From: Pseudonocardia asaccharolytica DSM 44247 = NBRC 16224
GTDB lineage: Bacteria; Actinomycetota; Actinomycetes; Mycobacteriales; Pseudonocardiaceae
Direction: 5' to 3'
DNA: 64,000 bases
Assembly: GCF_000423625.1 (NCBI RefSeq)
Contig: NZ_AUII01000013.1
Coordinates: forward strand, 49,401-113,400
In this document: piece by piece, positions 7,054 to 15,634 of the stretch
Layout: the number at the start of each line of letters is the position of its first letter
How positions within the stretch are numbered: position 1 is the stretch's first letter
The notes under the pieces: model-generated
The model's input: only the letters and a program-made list of their open reading frames with translations
What the model was told of the DNA's origin: nothing
Database searches by the model: none
Program-made: the position numbers and the translations under genes

Positions 7054-9219
7054 TCATTCGTCCTCCAGGTTGCCGGGATCGCCCGCGTTGCCGTCGTCGT
7101 GTTTCCGCAGGTCGGCGGCCCGGACCCCGCTCGTCGTGCGCCCGGCAACCTTGACCTTTCGGACCTGCACGCCGCGGTTGCGCAGCCGCTTGCCCAGCTC
7201 GTCAACGTCCAGGCCGGCGTACTCCGGGCGCAGCTCGCCGAGCCACTCGACCAGCTCGACGAGGTGCGCGGTCGGTCGGCTGCGGTCGGCGAGCACGCGC
7301 TCGACATCGGCCACCTCGTCGAGCACCACGAACACCGGCTCGTCGTCAGCGGCGGCGCCGGTGAGCATCCCGACGCCTGCGCGGAGCGCCCGCGCCCGTA
7401 GCGCCACCTCGTTCGCGGCCGGCGCGTCCAGCCCGTACACCGAGCGCACGATGCGCGGGGCCGCCCCGTCGGCCTTGAGGTAGCCGATGCCCTTGTCGTC
7501 GAGGTCGAACATCGTGGCGTCGATGCCGCGCTTGTAGCTCCCGGTGCCGAGGATCCGGTCGTTGGGTTCGTGCCCCTCCAGCTTCATCGCGAATCGGATC
7601 ACGGCGTTGTTCGCGATCGAGGTGGGGATCGTCGCGTCGTTCACCTGCTGCGTGGCGAGCAGCACGATGATGCCGAGCGCCGGGCCCAGCTTGACCAGCT
7701 CGGTGACGCCGGACCGCAGTTCCTGCCGGATGGCCTTGTGGTCCCTGTTGCCGTCGTCGCCGTAGGAGAAGTACGACTGCGTCTCGTCGATGCCTACGAC
7801 GATCGGTCCGAGGTCGAGGTCGGGTCGGGCGCGCACAAGCTCGGCGGTCACCTTCGACTCCGGGCACTGGTCGAACGGCAGCGCGTCGATGATATCCGCG
7901 CGGCGGCCCAGCTCCTTGCGGAGCCAGCGCACCGTGTCGAGGACCTGCGCGATCTGCTCGGGCCGGTCCGGGCGGGCGCCCCGCAGGTAGACGTGGGCGA
8001 AGTGCGCGCACGCCGACAGGTCGCCGGTGCCCTTCCCGTCGAGCGCGATGACCTTGGCGGTGACGTCGAGGCCAGCGATGAGCAGCAACTGGCGCAGCAC
8101 GAACGTCTTTCCGATGCGCGGCACCGCGCCAATGATCATGTTGCTGTAGGCGAGGGTGACTCCGACCCACGCGCCACGCTGGTCGGTGAACGCCGGGACG
8201 GGCGCGAACAGGTCGACCTCGCCGCGGCGACGCAGCGGCCACGGCTCCTGCGTCGCCGACGCAAGCGGTTGGTCCGACACGAACAGGGCCAAGTGTCCGG
8301 GGTGGCGCGTGCCGACGGCGGGCCAGACCGTGCCGAGCTCGCGGCGCAGGGCGGCGGCGAACTCCTCCCGCTTGCCCTGCACGAACGAGGCGGGCACGGC
8401 GGGCGGCAGCTCCAGGTCGACCTGCACGCCGGGGCCGTGGCGGTGCGGGTCGGTGAGCAGGCGGATGGAGTCGGGTTCGCGCATCTTCGAGTTGCCCAGC
8501 GTGCACAGCGCCTCGGTGACCATCGGCGCCGTCAGCGGCGGCACGCGGCCACCCTCCGCGACCCCGGGCAGGGTGACGAGTGGGCGGGCGCGCGGGCGGC
8601 CCACCCAGCCGAGCACCAGCACCGCCACCGCCCCGGCCAGCCACCACAGCCATCCGGGCGGCACCGGGACCGTGGTCGCCAGCCACGGCGTCGCCAGGTA
8701 GGCCAGCAGCGCCAGTCCACCGGCGGCGACCAGCTCGGCGAGCCCGCGCCCGGGGATCAGCTTCACCGTCCACACGAACACCAGCCCGGCGAGCAGCACC
8801 CCGAGCGCGCGCGGCGCGGTCCAGGCCAGCACCACTCCCAACACCGCCAGGACGGCCGTGCCGTTGACCATCAGCCGGGCGGTCAGGTTCGCGGAGCGGG
8901 CCCGGGAGACGCGCTCGTAGTCGGCGGACTCGCGGGCGCCGGCGTGGTGGGCGCGCAGCTGCGCCGTGTCGTGGTCGCGCAGGTAGCGGGCCCACGCCGC
9001 GGTGATGCGGGCGAGCCCGCGGGGGGACCAGGCGAGCAGCAGCGCCACGCTGGCCGGCACCTGGCGCGCCACCCGCCATGCCGTCCAGGCCTGGCGGCGC
9101 GTCACCACGGCGGCGCGGACCCGCACGTTGGTCAGGGTCGCGGTGACCCGCTGCCGGGCCGGTGGTCGCACGGTCACCAGCTCGGACTCGGGGCGGCGCG
9201 CCACGGTCACCGCACCCAC
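7054..9219 (-). CDS. FtsK/SpoIIIE-type DNA translocase, TraB-like transfer protein
   Basis: The 721-residue protein has N-terminal membrane segments (about 85-230, e.g. LMVNGTAVLAVLGVVLAW and WLWWLAGAVAVLVLGWVG), then an FtsK-type ATPase. Walker A is AVPRIGKT near residue 368 and Walker B is IVVGIDETQSY near 473, followed by LLATQQVNDATIPTSIANN and the RFAMKLEGHEPNDRILG segment of the family. In actinomycete conjugative elements such proteins pump double-stranded DNA between mycelial cells. The C-terminus (YAGLDVDELGKRLRNRGV) may form a winged helix for recognition of the transfer locus, as in TraB and FtsK. GTG at 9219 overlaps the upstream gene by 13 bases. Confidence 0.85.
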   Translation of the reverse strand: MGAVTVARRPESELVTVRPPARQRVTATLTNVRVRAAVVTRRQAWTAWRVARQVPASVALLLAWSPRGLARITAAWARYLRDHDTAQLRAHHAGARESADYERVSRARSANLTARLMVNGTAVLAVLGVVLAWTAPRALGVLLAGLVFVWTVKLIPGRGLAELVAAGGLALLAYLATPWLATTVPVPPGWLWWLAGAVAVLVLGWVGRPRARPLVTLPGVAEGGRVPPLTAPMVTEALCTLGNSKMREPDSIRLLTDPHRHGPGVQVDLELPPAVPASFVQGKREEFAAALRRELGTVWPAVGTRHPGHLALFVSDQPLASATQEPWPLRRRGEVDLFAPVPAFTDQRGAWVGVTLAYSNMIIGAVPRIGKTFVLRQLLLIAGLDVTAKVIALDGKGTGDLSACAHFAHVYLRGARPDRPEQIAQVLDTVRWLRKELGRRADIIDALPFDQCPESKVTAELVRARPDLDLGPIVVGIDETQSYFSYGDDGNRDHKAIRQELRSGVTELVKLGPALGIIVLLATQQVNDATIPTSIANNAVIRFAMKLEGHEPNDRILGTGSYKRGIDATMFDLDDKGIGYLKADGAAPRIVRSVYGLDAPAANEVALRARALRAGVGMLTGAAADDEPVFVVLDEVADVERVLADRSRPTAHLVELVEWLGELRPEYAGLDVDELGKRLRNRGVQVRKVKVAGRTTSGVRAADLRKHDDGNAGDPGNLEDE

Positions 9220-9524
9220 CCCCGCCCGACCGGCGGGAGAACCTCACCGTCGACCACCACCGGCGGGCGCACGGCCCCGACCGGGAGCGACCCGGCGGCA
9301 TGGACGTGCCGGACGGTCACCACATGCTCGTGGCGCACCACCACCACGACCGGTCCGCCGGGCGCGACGGGCGCGGCCTGCCGGTCGTGGTCCCGGACCG
9401 CGAGCCCGGTCCCGACCGGTCCGCGGTGCGGGTGCCGGCACCGCCCCCGGCCCCAGATCAGCGCCACCGGCACGGCGAGCGACGCCCACCCGCCGAACGC
9501 GGCGAGGACCTCACCCGGGGTCAC
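9207..9524 (-). CDS. Small membrane protein of the transfer operon
   Basis: GTG at 9524 overlaps the TGA of the upstream gene (GTGA), and the 105-residue product runs 13 bases into the translocase gene. One hydrophobic segment lies at the start (FGGWASLAVPVALIWG), followed by a Pro/Val/His-rich soluble part with no known motif. Tight coupling to the TraB-like gene suggests an Spd-type spread or transfer accessory protein. This is by context only. Confidence 0.55.
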   Translation of the reverse strand: MTPGEVLAAFGGWASLAVPVALIWGRGRCRHPHRGPVGTGLAVRDHDRQAAPVAPGGPVVVVVRHEHVVTVRHVHAAGSLPVGAVRPPVVVDGEVLPPVGRGWVR

Positions 9525-10165
9525 GACGCCACCCGGTCGCGCAGGCGGGCGAGCAGCTGCCGCGCCTCGTGCTCGGTGATCTCCAGCTCGCGCGCGATAC
9601 GCCGCCGGCCGGCACCCTCGGCCACCAGCGCGGCCGCGCGCCCGTCCACGTCGTCTCCCGCCTGCTCGCCCGCGGGTGGCACCACCGCCAGCGGCCGGGC
9701 GGTCGCGGGCGCGACGTCGAGCGTGGCCCCCGGCTCGGCGGTCTCCTCGGCGGCGGCGACGTCCACCGGCCGGGGCGACCCGCGCCCGACCAGCACCGCC
9801 AGGTGCACCGTCCCGCCGACCACGGCGGGCGGGATCGCCCCCACCACCACGGCCACCCACCACGGCGGCACCACTGCGGCGGCGTGCATGCCCTGGACGG
9901 CCGCGTTGCCGGCCACCGTGCACGCCAGCAGCGCCCACGTCATGCCGCGGGCGACCCGGGCGGCATCGGCCGGTGCGCGCCGCGACAGCCACGTCGCGCA
10001 CGACACCGCGGCCCCGGCGTCCACCGCGATCGGCAGCAGCCACGCCAGGCGCGCCGGGATGCCTGCCGCTACGGCGAGGTCCCGCAGCGCGTGGAACGAC
10101 AGCACGGCAGCCGCGGCGAGCACCACGGCCAGCCCCGCCCACATCACCACGTCCCGGCGAGTCAC
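9521..10165 (-). CDS. DUF2637 family membrane protein (transfer/spread protein)
   Basis: The product of 214 residues, starting at the GTG that overlaps the upstream stop, has four membrane helices: MWAGLAVVLAAAAVLSFHAL, a second with AWLLPIAVDAGAAVSCATWL, MTWALLACTVAGNAAVQG and WWVAVVVGAIPPAVVGGTVH. The FHALRDLA and PIAVDAG motifs are those of DUF2637, a family encoded beside TraB/FtsK translocases on actinomycete integrative elements and plasmids. Residues about 165-214 form a helix-turn-helix-like tail (AGRRRIARELEITEHEARQL), which could bind DNA. Likely role: assistance to intramycelial spread. Confidence 0.75.
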   Translation of the reverse strand: MTRRDVVMWAGLAVVLAAAAVLSFHALRDLAVAAGIPARLAWLLPIAVDAGAAVSCATWLSRRAPADAARVARGMTWALLACTVAGNAAVQGMHAAAVVPPWWVAVVVGAIPPAVVGGTVHLAVLVGRGSPRPVDVAAAEETAEPGATLDVAPATARPLAVVPPAGEQAGDDVDGRAAALVAEGAGRRRIARELEITEHEARQLLARLRDRVAS

Positions 10166-10389
10166 CGGATCTCCAAGGTCAAGAGCGCGGCGACGGGGAT
10201 GCGGAGCTGCTCGCCGTGCCCGTTGGTGAGAACGAGGGCACCGCCGTGGACCTCCACGTCCAGATACCAGGCGGACATGCGGTAGGTGCGCACGATGCCG
10301 CCGGCGGCGCGGTAGTGGATGAGCGCGACCCGCTCCGACACGGCGCCACCGACACGGCGGGCGGCGCGGAAGAGGCGGCGGATCACCAC
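10162..10389 (-). CDS. Hypothetical protein of the transfer operon
   Basis: The 75-residue product begins with a basic helix (MVIRRLFRAARRVGGAV) and continues as a small beta-rich fold (VRTYRMSAWYLDVEV, then QLRIPVAALLTLEI). Its stop overlaps the start of the DUF2637 gene, so it is translated as part of the same operon. No family is recognised. The compact strand pattern could be an SH3- or OB-like fold, which is speculation. Confidence 0.5.
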   Translation of the reverse strand: MVIRRLFRAARRVGGAVSERVALIHYRAAGGIVRTYRMSAWYLDVEVHGGALVLTNGHGEQLRIPVAALLTLEIR

Positions 10390-10434
10390 ACACCCCCGCC
10401 AGGGTGGCCGTGCGGGCGGGTGGGCGGTTCGGTC

Positions 10435-10746
10435 CTACGTGCGACCGGCGGGCGGTCCTGCATCGTCGCGCTCCCTGCCCCGCCGCAGATCGGTGCGGCG
10501 GCCCTGCCCGGGTAGGCGGGACCACGCGGCGCGGACCTCGACGGGGCGGTACAGGAGCGCGCCGTGCGGGCCGTAGGTCGCGGTGAGGTGGCCGCGGTCA
10601 CGCAGGACGCGGAGGCGATACCGTGCGGAGTCCAGGCCTACGCCCATCTCCCGCGCGACGTCCTCGACGCCCCAGAGCGTCTCGCTCACCGGGCGGCTCG
10701 CACGGCCAAACCTTCGCATAGCCTGTGTGAAAGTTGCAACGGGCAC
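10435..10746 (-). CDS. Winged helix-turn-helix DNA-binding protein of the integrated element
   Basis: The 103-residue protein contains a clear winged helix: LWGVEDVAREMGVGLDSARY as first helices, RYRLRVLRDRGHLTATYG as recognition helix and wing, followed by a basic tail (LPGQGRRTDLRRGRERDD). It is the first gene on the element side of the tRNA and is transcribed away from it, in front of the transfer operon. A role as excisionase or regulator of the transfer genes is plausible. GTG at 10746 and ATG ten codons further in are both possible starts. Confidence 0.6.
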   Translation of the reverse strand: MPVATFTQAMRRFGRASRPVSETLWGVEDVAREMGVGLDSARYRLRVLRDRGHLTATYGPHGALLYRPVEVRAAWSRLPGQGRRTDLRRGRERDDAGPPAGRT

Positions 10747-10813
10747 ACCGCGGACGGTAGCGGCGCGGCGCGGCGCGGCTGGGGACGCACGGGGAGCAAC
10801 ACCTACCTTCGCG

Positions 10814-10848
10814 CAAGATCAGCGCGGCATTTCCGCGGCATGATCTTG
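10814..10848. promoter_or_regulatory. Inverted repeat between the element's first gene and the tRNA
   Basis: CAAGATCA (10814-10821) is repeated in inverse at 10841-10848 around a GC-rich centre containing CGCGGCA twice. The spot lies upstream of the winged-helix gene and next to the expected attachment site, so it could be an operator or a recombinase/excisionase arm site. No experiment-like evidence is visible. Confidence 0.35.
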
Positions 10849-10877
10849 GTTCGGCGGTCGGGAAACCGCGTCTGACG

Positions 10878-10952
10878 TGGGGCGGGTGGGGCTCGAACCC
10901 ACGACCTGACGGATTATGAGTCCGCTGCTCTGACCAGCTGAGCTACCGCCCC
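10878..10952 (-). tRNA. tRNA with anticodon CAT (elongator Met, or Ile2)
   Basis: On the minus strand 10952 to 10878 folds into a complete 75-nt cloverleaf: acceptor GGGGCGG pairs with CCGCCCC, D stem GCTC/GAGC, anticodon stem GCGGA/TCCGT around loop CTCATAA (anticodon CAT), T stem GTGGG/CCCAC with TTCGAGC loop, discriminator A; CCA is not encoded. The strong similarity of the anticodon arm to actinobacterial elongator tRNA-Met favours Met, but lysidine-modified tRNA-Ile2 cannot be excluded. The 3' end faces the mobile element, as expected for a tRNA used as integration site. Confidence 0.93.
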
Positions 10953-11096
10953 GGTGGGGCGAGCCTAGCGACCCGCCAGATCGGCGAAACAGACTCACCC
11001 GTCGAAAGCCCCGACGCGACCTTGTCGTCCGGCTCGATCCTGGGTCGCGCCACGGGCTTGCCGAGTCGCGGCGATCCGACCACCTGGCGCACCGGT

Positions 11097-11162
11097 TTAC
11101 CCCGACTCGGTCGCAGAAACACCCCGACTCGCGCACGGAAATACCGCGACTCGCGGGGTCAG
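11097..11162. repeat. Three imperfect 22-bp tandem repeats
   Basis: Units at 11097-11118, 11119-11140 and 11141-11162 share the core A/T-A-C-C-C-C-G-A-C-T-C-G followed by a variable tail ending AGAA, CGGAA or a close variant. They lie between the tRNA 5' side and the stop codon of the next - strand gene. The remaining bases 10953-11096 hold nothing else recognisable. Confidence 0.6.
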
Positions 11163-11593
11163 GTGGCGAACCGCTTCTGGAGGGCGGCGAGGCCGGCGGC
11201 GTAGACGTTGCCGGCGAACAGTTCGGTCAACTGCGCCTCGGCGGCGCCGTCGGCGTCGTACTCCGACCACCACTCGACGAACGCCTGACCGGTGTCGGTC
11301 ACCGGGGCGACCCGGATCGTGGATACGTAGCGGCGCACCTGGAACGGGTTATCCACGAACTCGTAGGTGTAGCGGCGGTCGGCGTCGTCGAGGATGAGCA
11401 GCCGCTCCACGACCACTGCCCCGTCGCCGAGGGTCAGCTTCCGGATCGCACCGACCTCGGCGGCGGAGCCGGCCGTCAACTCGCTGGTCGCGATCGCCGG
11501 GTGCCAGCCGGGCAGCCCGTCGAAGTCGCGGACCAGCTGCCAGACCTGGTCGGCGGAGGCGGGGATGACGGCGCTCGCGTAGGGACGGGGCAT
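11159..11593 (-). CDS. SRPBCC family protein (polyketide cyclase/START-like)
   Basis: The 144-residue product is a single SRPBCC domain: the opening SAVIPASADQVWQLVRDFDG and LPGWHPAI are typical, as are the long C-terminal helix (LTELFAGNVYAAGLAALQKR) and the central beta-sheet. Members bind hydrophobic ligands or act as cyclases or dehydratases; the ligand here is unknown. AAGGAGG lies 6 bases upstream of the ATG. It follows the Tm-1-like pair by 13 bases on the same strand and probably shares its transcript. Confidence 0.75.
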   Translation of the reverse strand: MPRPYASAVIPASADQVWQLVRDFDGLPGWHPAIATSELTAGSAAEVGAIRKLTLGDGAVVVERLLILDDADRRYTYEFVDNPFQVRRYVSTIRVAPVTDTGQAFVEWWSEYDADGAAEAQLTELFAGNVYAAGLAALQKRFAT

Positions 11594-11606
11594 GAATCCT
11601 CCTTGG

Positions 11607-12440
11607 TCACGTACGGGACAGGCGGGTCTTGAACGCTCGGGTCTGGTCGGTGAGCGCGGTCTCGGTGGGCAGCCGCTCCATGCTGGAGGCGCCGTAGAAG
11701 CCGTGACAGTGCCTGGCGCGTTCGAGCACGTAGGCCGCGTCGTCGGGCATCGCGATCGGCCCGCCGTGGCAGAGCACGAGCACATCCTCACGCACTTCGA
11801 GCGCTGCCGTCGACCATTCGTCGATCAGCGCGACACAGTCGTCGAGCGATTTCGCGGTCTCGGCGCCGATCGACCCGCCGGTGGTGAGCCCCATGTGGCA
11901 GACGACGATGTCGGCGCCGGCCCGGGTCATCGCGTGGGCGTCGGCGGCGGAGAACACATACGGCGTGGTGAGCAGGTCCGCGGCCCGGGCGGCGGCGATG
12001 AGGTCGACCTCGAGCCCGTAGCCCATCCCGGTCTCCTCGAGATTGGCCCGGAACATCCCGTCGATGAGCCCCACGGTGGGGAAGTTCTGGATCCCGGCGA
12101 AGCCGAGGTCGGCCAGCTCGCGCAGGAACCGATCGGTGATCATGAACGGGTCGGTGCCGTTCACCCCGGCGAGCACCGGCGTGTGCCGCACCACCGGCAG
12201 TACCTCGGCGGCCATCTCGACGACGATCTCGTTGGCGTTGCCGTAGGCCAGCAGCCCGGCGAGCGAGCCGCGCCCGGCCATCCGGTACCGCCCGGAGTTG
12301 TAGATGACGATGAGGTCGATGCCGCCGGCCTCCTCGCATTTGGCCGAAAGGCCGGTGCCGGCGCCGCCGCCGACGATCGGCTCGCCACGGCGGGCCATGT
12401 CCGCGAACCGCTCGACGAGCTCCGCGCGCGCGAACCTCAC
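11607..12440 (-). CDS. TIM-barrel phosphoenolpyruvate hydrolase-like protein (Tm-1 C-terminal type)
   Basis: The 277-residue protein has the family motifs [20 protein letters not shown] near the N-terminus, [43 protein letters not shown], and [11 protein letters not shown] near residue 200. This TIM-barrel family is fused to the Tm-1 ATP-binding domain in plants and fungi and is separate here. GTG at 12440 overlaps the stop of the upstream Tm-1-like gene (GTGA), so the two subunits are translated together. The substrate is not established; the annotation 'phosphoenolpyruvate hydrolase' is a family name, not shown for this protein. Confidence 0.8.
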   Translation of the reverse strand: MRFARAELVERFADMARRGEPIVGGGAGTGLSAKCEEAGGIDLIVIYNSGRYRMAGRGSLAGLLAYGNANEIVVEMAAEVLPVVRHTPVLAGVNGTDPFMITDRFLRELADLGFAGIQNFPTVGLIDGMFRANLEETGMGYGLEVDLIAAARAADLLTTPYVFSAADAHAMTRAGADIVVCHMGLTTGGSIGAETAKSLDDCVALIDEWSTAALEVREDVLVLCHGGPIAMPDDAAYVLERARHCHGFYGASSMERLPTETALTDQTRAFKTRLSRT

Positions 12441-13627
12441 TTCTGCACCTCCTGCCACGCGGCCACCAGCGCGGCCGCGAACTCCGAATCGTTGAGGTGA
12501 TGCGGCACCCGGACGACCCTGCGGTGCTCGGTCTGCCGGACCTCGCTCTCCAGGGTGGCGAACAGCGCCTCGTCGGCGTCCGGGTCCCAGAACGGCTGAC
12601 CCGGCGCATCGAGCGCGGAGACCCCACCGACGGGCAGCAGAAACCACACCGGCCCCTCGCACGCGTTGAGCTTGCGGGCGAGGAACCGCCCGATCGCGAC
12701 GCATTCGTCCAGGCTGGTCCGCATCAATGTCACCTGCGGGTTGTGCACGTACAGCAGCCGGTCGGCATACCGGGCGGGCACCGTGGCGCGACCGCCGAAG
12801 TTGACCATGTCCAGCGCCCCGCAGGACCCCACGTAGGGCACCCGGCGGCGGGCGATTGCGTCCAGCCGGTCCTCCCCCGCGGCCATCACGCCGCCCGCGA
12901 TCAGATCGCATATCTCGGTGGTGGTGATGTCGAGCACGGAGCTGACCAGGCCGTCGTCCACCAGCTTCTCCATGGCGCGGCCGCCGGTGCCGGTGGCGTG
13001 GAAGACGAGCGGGTCGACCAGCTCGCCGAGCGCCTTGGTCACGGCCGTCACGCACGGTGTGGTGACCCCGAACATCGTCAGCCCGACCGCGGGCAGGTCC
13101 GCCGCGTCCGGGATCTCGTGGGTGACCATCCCGGCCAGGGCGTGCGCCGCATTGCCCAGCACCTTGCGGGAGATCCGGTTCAGCCCGGCGACATCGGTGA
13201 CCGAGTACAGCATCGCGACGTCCGCCGCCCCGACATAAGGCGCGACGTCCCCCGACGCGACGGTCGATACCATGACCTTCCCGATCCCCACCGGCAGCGC
13301 CCGCATCGCCGGGGTGATCAACGCGGTCCCGCCGGAGCCGCCGAGACCGAGCACACCGGCGACGTCGTCGCGGGAGGACAGGAACCGTTCGAGCGCCACC
13401 GACATGGCGGCCACGGCGCTGCCACGATCACCGGTGAACACCGCCGCCTCGCCATCCGGATGGTGTCCGGCAACGGTTTCGGCGCTGACGTCGGCGGCCG
13501 GGCCCGACCGGGTCGTGGACACGTCGACGGTCACGACGTCGCCCCCCGCCCCGCGCACCAGATCCGCGACGTAGGTCAGCTCGGCGCCCTTGGTGTCGTA
13601 CGTGCCGATGACATACGCGAGGCCCAT
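12437..13627 (-). CDS. Tm-1-like ATP-binding domain protein (UPF0261)
   Basis: The 396-residue protein begins [20 protein letters not shown] and contains [50 protein letters not shown] and [17 protein letters not shown], all hallmarks of the UPF0261 / Tm-1-like family. The family relates to the tomato Tm-1 virus resistance protein, whose bacterial function is not settled. It is encoded in one unit with the TIM-barrel protein downstream and the SRPBCC protein. Length is normal for the family and the ATG at 13627 gives the complete N-terminal motif. Confidence 0.85.
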   Translation of the reverse strand: MGLAYVIGTYDTKGAELTYVADLVRGAGGDVVTVDVSTTRSGPAADVSAETVAGHHPDGEAAVFTGDRGSAVAAMSVALERFLSSRDDVAGVLGLGGSGGTALITPAMRALPVGIGKVMVSTVASGDVAPYVGAADVAMLYSVTDVAGLNRISRKVLGNAAHALAGMVTHEIPDAADLPAVGLTMFGVTTPCVTAVTKALGELVDPLVFHATGTGGRAMEKLVDDGLVSSVLDITTTEICDLIAGGVMAAGEDRLDAIARRRVPYVGSCGALDMVNFGGRATVPARYADRLLYVHNPQVTLMRTSLDECVAIGRFLARKLNACEGPVWFLLPVGGVSALDAPGQPFWDPDADEALFATLESEVRQTEHRRVVRVPHHLNDSEFAAALVAAWQEVQK

Positions 13628-13679
13628 GAGGGCTTTCTAGCGCACGTTCGGTTCCGGCACGAGCAGCCCAGGCCGTCGG

Positions 13680-13952
13680 TCAGGTCCGCAGATGCGCCGG
13701 CCGGTGGGTCACCGCCTCGATCTCGCTCGCGGCCTTGTCGAGCAGTTGGTGCACGAGGTCCGACAACGCTCTCGCCGCCGCGATCTCCTCGCCGATGCGG
13801 GGCTGCGCCGGGTCCGCGGGATTGCGCTTGGCCTGTCCGCGCGCTCGCAGCTCGGTTCCGTCCGGCAGCCGCAGCAGCAGCGCGGCCGCGGTGTTGACGT
13901 CGCGCTCGTCCTCCTTGAACTCGACCTCGATATGCCATCCGACGGTGGGCAT
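13680..13952 (-). CDS. DUF1876 family protein
   Basis: The 90-residue protein matches actinobacterial DUF1876: HIEVEFKEDERDVNTAAAL, RGQAKRNPADPAQPRIG-EEIAAARALSDLVHQLLD and a C-terminal AVTHRPAHL. It is soluble and its fold resembles a small alpha/beta double-stranded-RNA-binding type, but its role is unknown. A GGGAGG lies 6-11 bases upstream of the ATG. It follows the decayed luciferase-like gene on the same strand but is probably independent. Confidence 0.85.
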   Translation of the reverse strand: MPTVGWHIEVEFKEDERDVNTAAALLLRLPDGTELRARGQAKRNPADPAQPRIGEEIAAARALSDLVHQLLDKAASEIEAVTHRPAHLRT

Positions 13953-13958
13953 GGCGAC

Positions 13959-14563
13959 TCACCTCCCTGTGCTGGGACAAGGATGCGCCGATCGGCCCCC
14001 GCCGACATCCCTTCCCGGCGCATCTCGTCGATGACCGGGGCGGGAGACCGCGGGAATCAGCTCATCGACGAGCAGCCGGGCCGTTGCGCGCACGCTCTCG
14101 ACCGGTACGGTGCCCATCCACCCGAGGTTGAGTTTGATCGTCTCCGTGCCGAACAGTTCCTCCGCCTGCCCGCCTGCGTGCCCGCAGCACGGCGTCCGGC
14201 GCCTGGATGTAGTGCTGGACCAGGGGCATGCCGGCCTCGGCAGTCGCGCGGGGCGGCGTCGATGTCGACGACCTCCCCGCGCAGCAGCCGCCGCACCAGG
14301 TCCAGATGCGCGGCAAGATCTTTCCGGATCCGTTCGCCGGGCGCACCGAAGGCGTCGGTGTACGGGCCGGGCCGGTGGGGCGCCACGCCCACCGCGACCC
14401 GGCCCGGTGCGAACTCGCACAGGCTGGCGATCTCCTCGTTGACCCAGACGCCGTCGAGTCCCCTCGTCTCGGCGGATTCCAGGAACGCCATCGCCTCCGG
14501 CAACGGGAGCGGTTCGAGCCCGGCCTGGCATCCGGCCAGCCCGATCCGCAGCCGATGGCTCAC
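13959..14563 (-). pseudogene. Decayed LLM-class (luciferase-like) flavin oxidoreductase
   Basis: From the GTG at 14563, which overlaps the stop of the substrate-binding protein gene, the frame reads LRIGLAGCQAGLEPLPLPEA and RGLDGVWVNEE, typical of an LLM N-terminus, then jumps to FAPGRVAVGVAPHRPGPYTD and GERIRKDLAAHLDLVRRLLR, which belong near the middle of such enzymes. About 100 residues are thus missing. The rest (ELFGTETIKLNLGWMG, LLVDELIPAVS) lies in another frame. Intact family members have about 320 residues and one frame. The gene therefore has a deletion and at least one frameshift. It was once the last gene of the importer operon, which hints that the imported compound was oxidised by it. 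Confidence 0.75.
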
Positions 14564-15594
14564 AGCCCGGCGAGGATCTCGTCGACCTGCGCATTGTCGA
14601 GTTCGGTCTTGTAGATCTCCGAGTAGAACCGCGAGACCTCGCCCGCCAGGTCGAGGCCCGCCAACTGGTCGGGGTAGAGCTGCTTGGCCGCCCACAACAC
14701 GGTCAGCGGTTGCTCGCTGGTGCGGTTGCCCCACAGGTGCGCGGCGATCGGCGTCGCGTACACCCGCTTGTTCTGCACCGCCGCGACCCCGGCGAGCCTG
14801 GGGTCCTCGATGACCGCGGTGATCTCGGCGGAGCTGCTGACGAAGATGACCTGCGGGTTCCAGGCGAGGATCTGCTCGATGTTCAGCTTCAGCGACTCCT
14901 GCTCGGAGCCTTCCGTGACGCTGCGGCCGCCGGCCTGGGTGATCCACCACTCGGCGATCAGATGCGGCCGGGTCATCGCCTTGTGCGACAGGTACAGCGC
15001 GGAGGTCCGGTCCGCGGCCGGGACCGCGGCGAGCGCGTCGGCGATCTGCCGGCGGGACCGGTCGAAGTACCCGGTGTAGGCGCGAGCCCGCTCGGGCTGG
15101 TCGAGCACCTGGCCGAGCAGGTCCACGACCTTGGTGACGTCCTCGGGGTCGCGCCATTTCAGGGTGACGACCTTCAGTCCGAGCCTCTCCAGGGGCTCCG
15201 CGTCCTCCTTGTGCATCGTCAGCACGACGTCGGGCTTCAGGTCGAGGATCTTCTCCGTCGACGGCTGGCGGTCGGCGGACTGGGTGACGGGCTGCTGCTC
15301 GATCTGCGGTGCGAAGACGTACTGGTATTTCCAGCGCGGATTGCGGGCGAAGTCGGGCAGGCCGTTGACGATGACCTCGCCCTCGCCGAGCGCGAAGAGG
15401 AAGCTGTTGATCACTGGGACCGCCCCGAGCGTCACCACCCGGCTCACCGTGGCCGGGACCTCGACCGTGCGGCCGTTCATATCGGTGATCGTCCGGGTGT
15501 CGCCGGCGGTGGCCGTCGCGGCGCCGGACCCGCAGCCGGTCAGGATCAGGGCGAGCACGGCCACCAGCGCGGCGGCCAGGCGTGAGGTTCTCAT
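14560..15594 (-). CDS. ABC transporter substrate-binding lipoprotein, iron-chelate/cobalamin type
   Basis: The 344-residue protein has a lipoprotein signal peptide with lipobox LTGC (mature Cys about 22) and a FecB/BtuF-type fold: TITDMNGRTVEVPATVSRVV, LKPDVVLTMHKEDAEPLERL, ILAWNPQVIFVSS. It should be tethered outside the membrane and deliver a metal chelate or related ligand to the FecCD-type permease encoded upstream. The ligand is not determined; siderophore, corrinoid or another metal complex are all possible. It is the third gene of a permease-ATPase-receptor operon. ATG at 15594 gives the full signal peptide. Confidence 0.8.
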   Translation of the reverse strand: MRTSRLAAALVAVLALILTGCGSGAATATAGDTRTITDMNGRTVEVPATVSRVVTLGAVPVINSFLFALGEGEVIVNGLPDFARNPRWKYQYVFAPQIEQQPVTQSADRQPSTEKILDLKPDVVLTMHKEDAEPLERLGLKVVTLKWRDPEDVTKVVDLLGQVLDQPERARAYTGYFDRSRRQIADALAAVPAADRTSALYLSHKAMTRPHLIAEWWITQAGGRSVTEGSEQESLKLNIEQILAWNPQVIFVSSSAEITAVIEDPRLAGVAAVQNKRVYATPIAAHLWGNRTSEQPLTVLWAAKQLYPDQLAGLDLAGEVSRFYSEIYKTELDNAQVDEILAGL

Positions 15595-15634
15595 GGACGG
15601 GGCCTTCTGTTTCGGGGGTGGGGAGGCGGCCGGA

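Noticed and set aside
10878..10952. Calling the tRNA an initiator tRNA-fMet
   Set aside because: The anticodon stem lacks the three consecutive G-C pairs and the acceptor starts with a paired G, unlike initiator tRNAs.
11097..11162. CRISPR-like repeat array
   Set aside because: The units are directly adjacent without spacers, imperfect, only three in number, and no cas gene is in the window.
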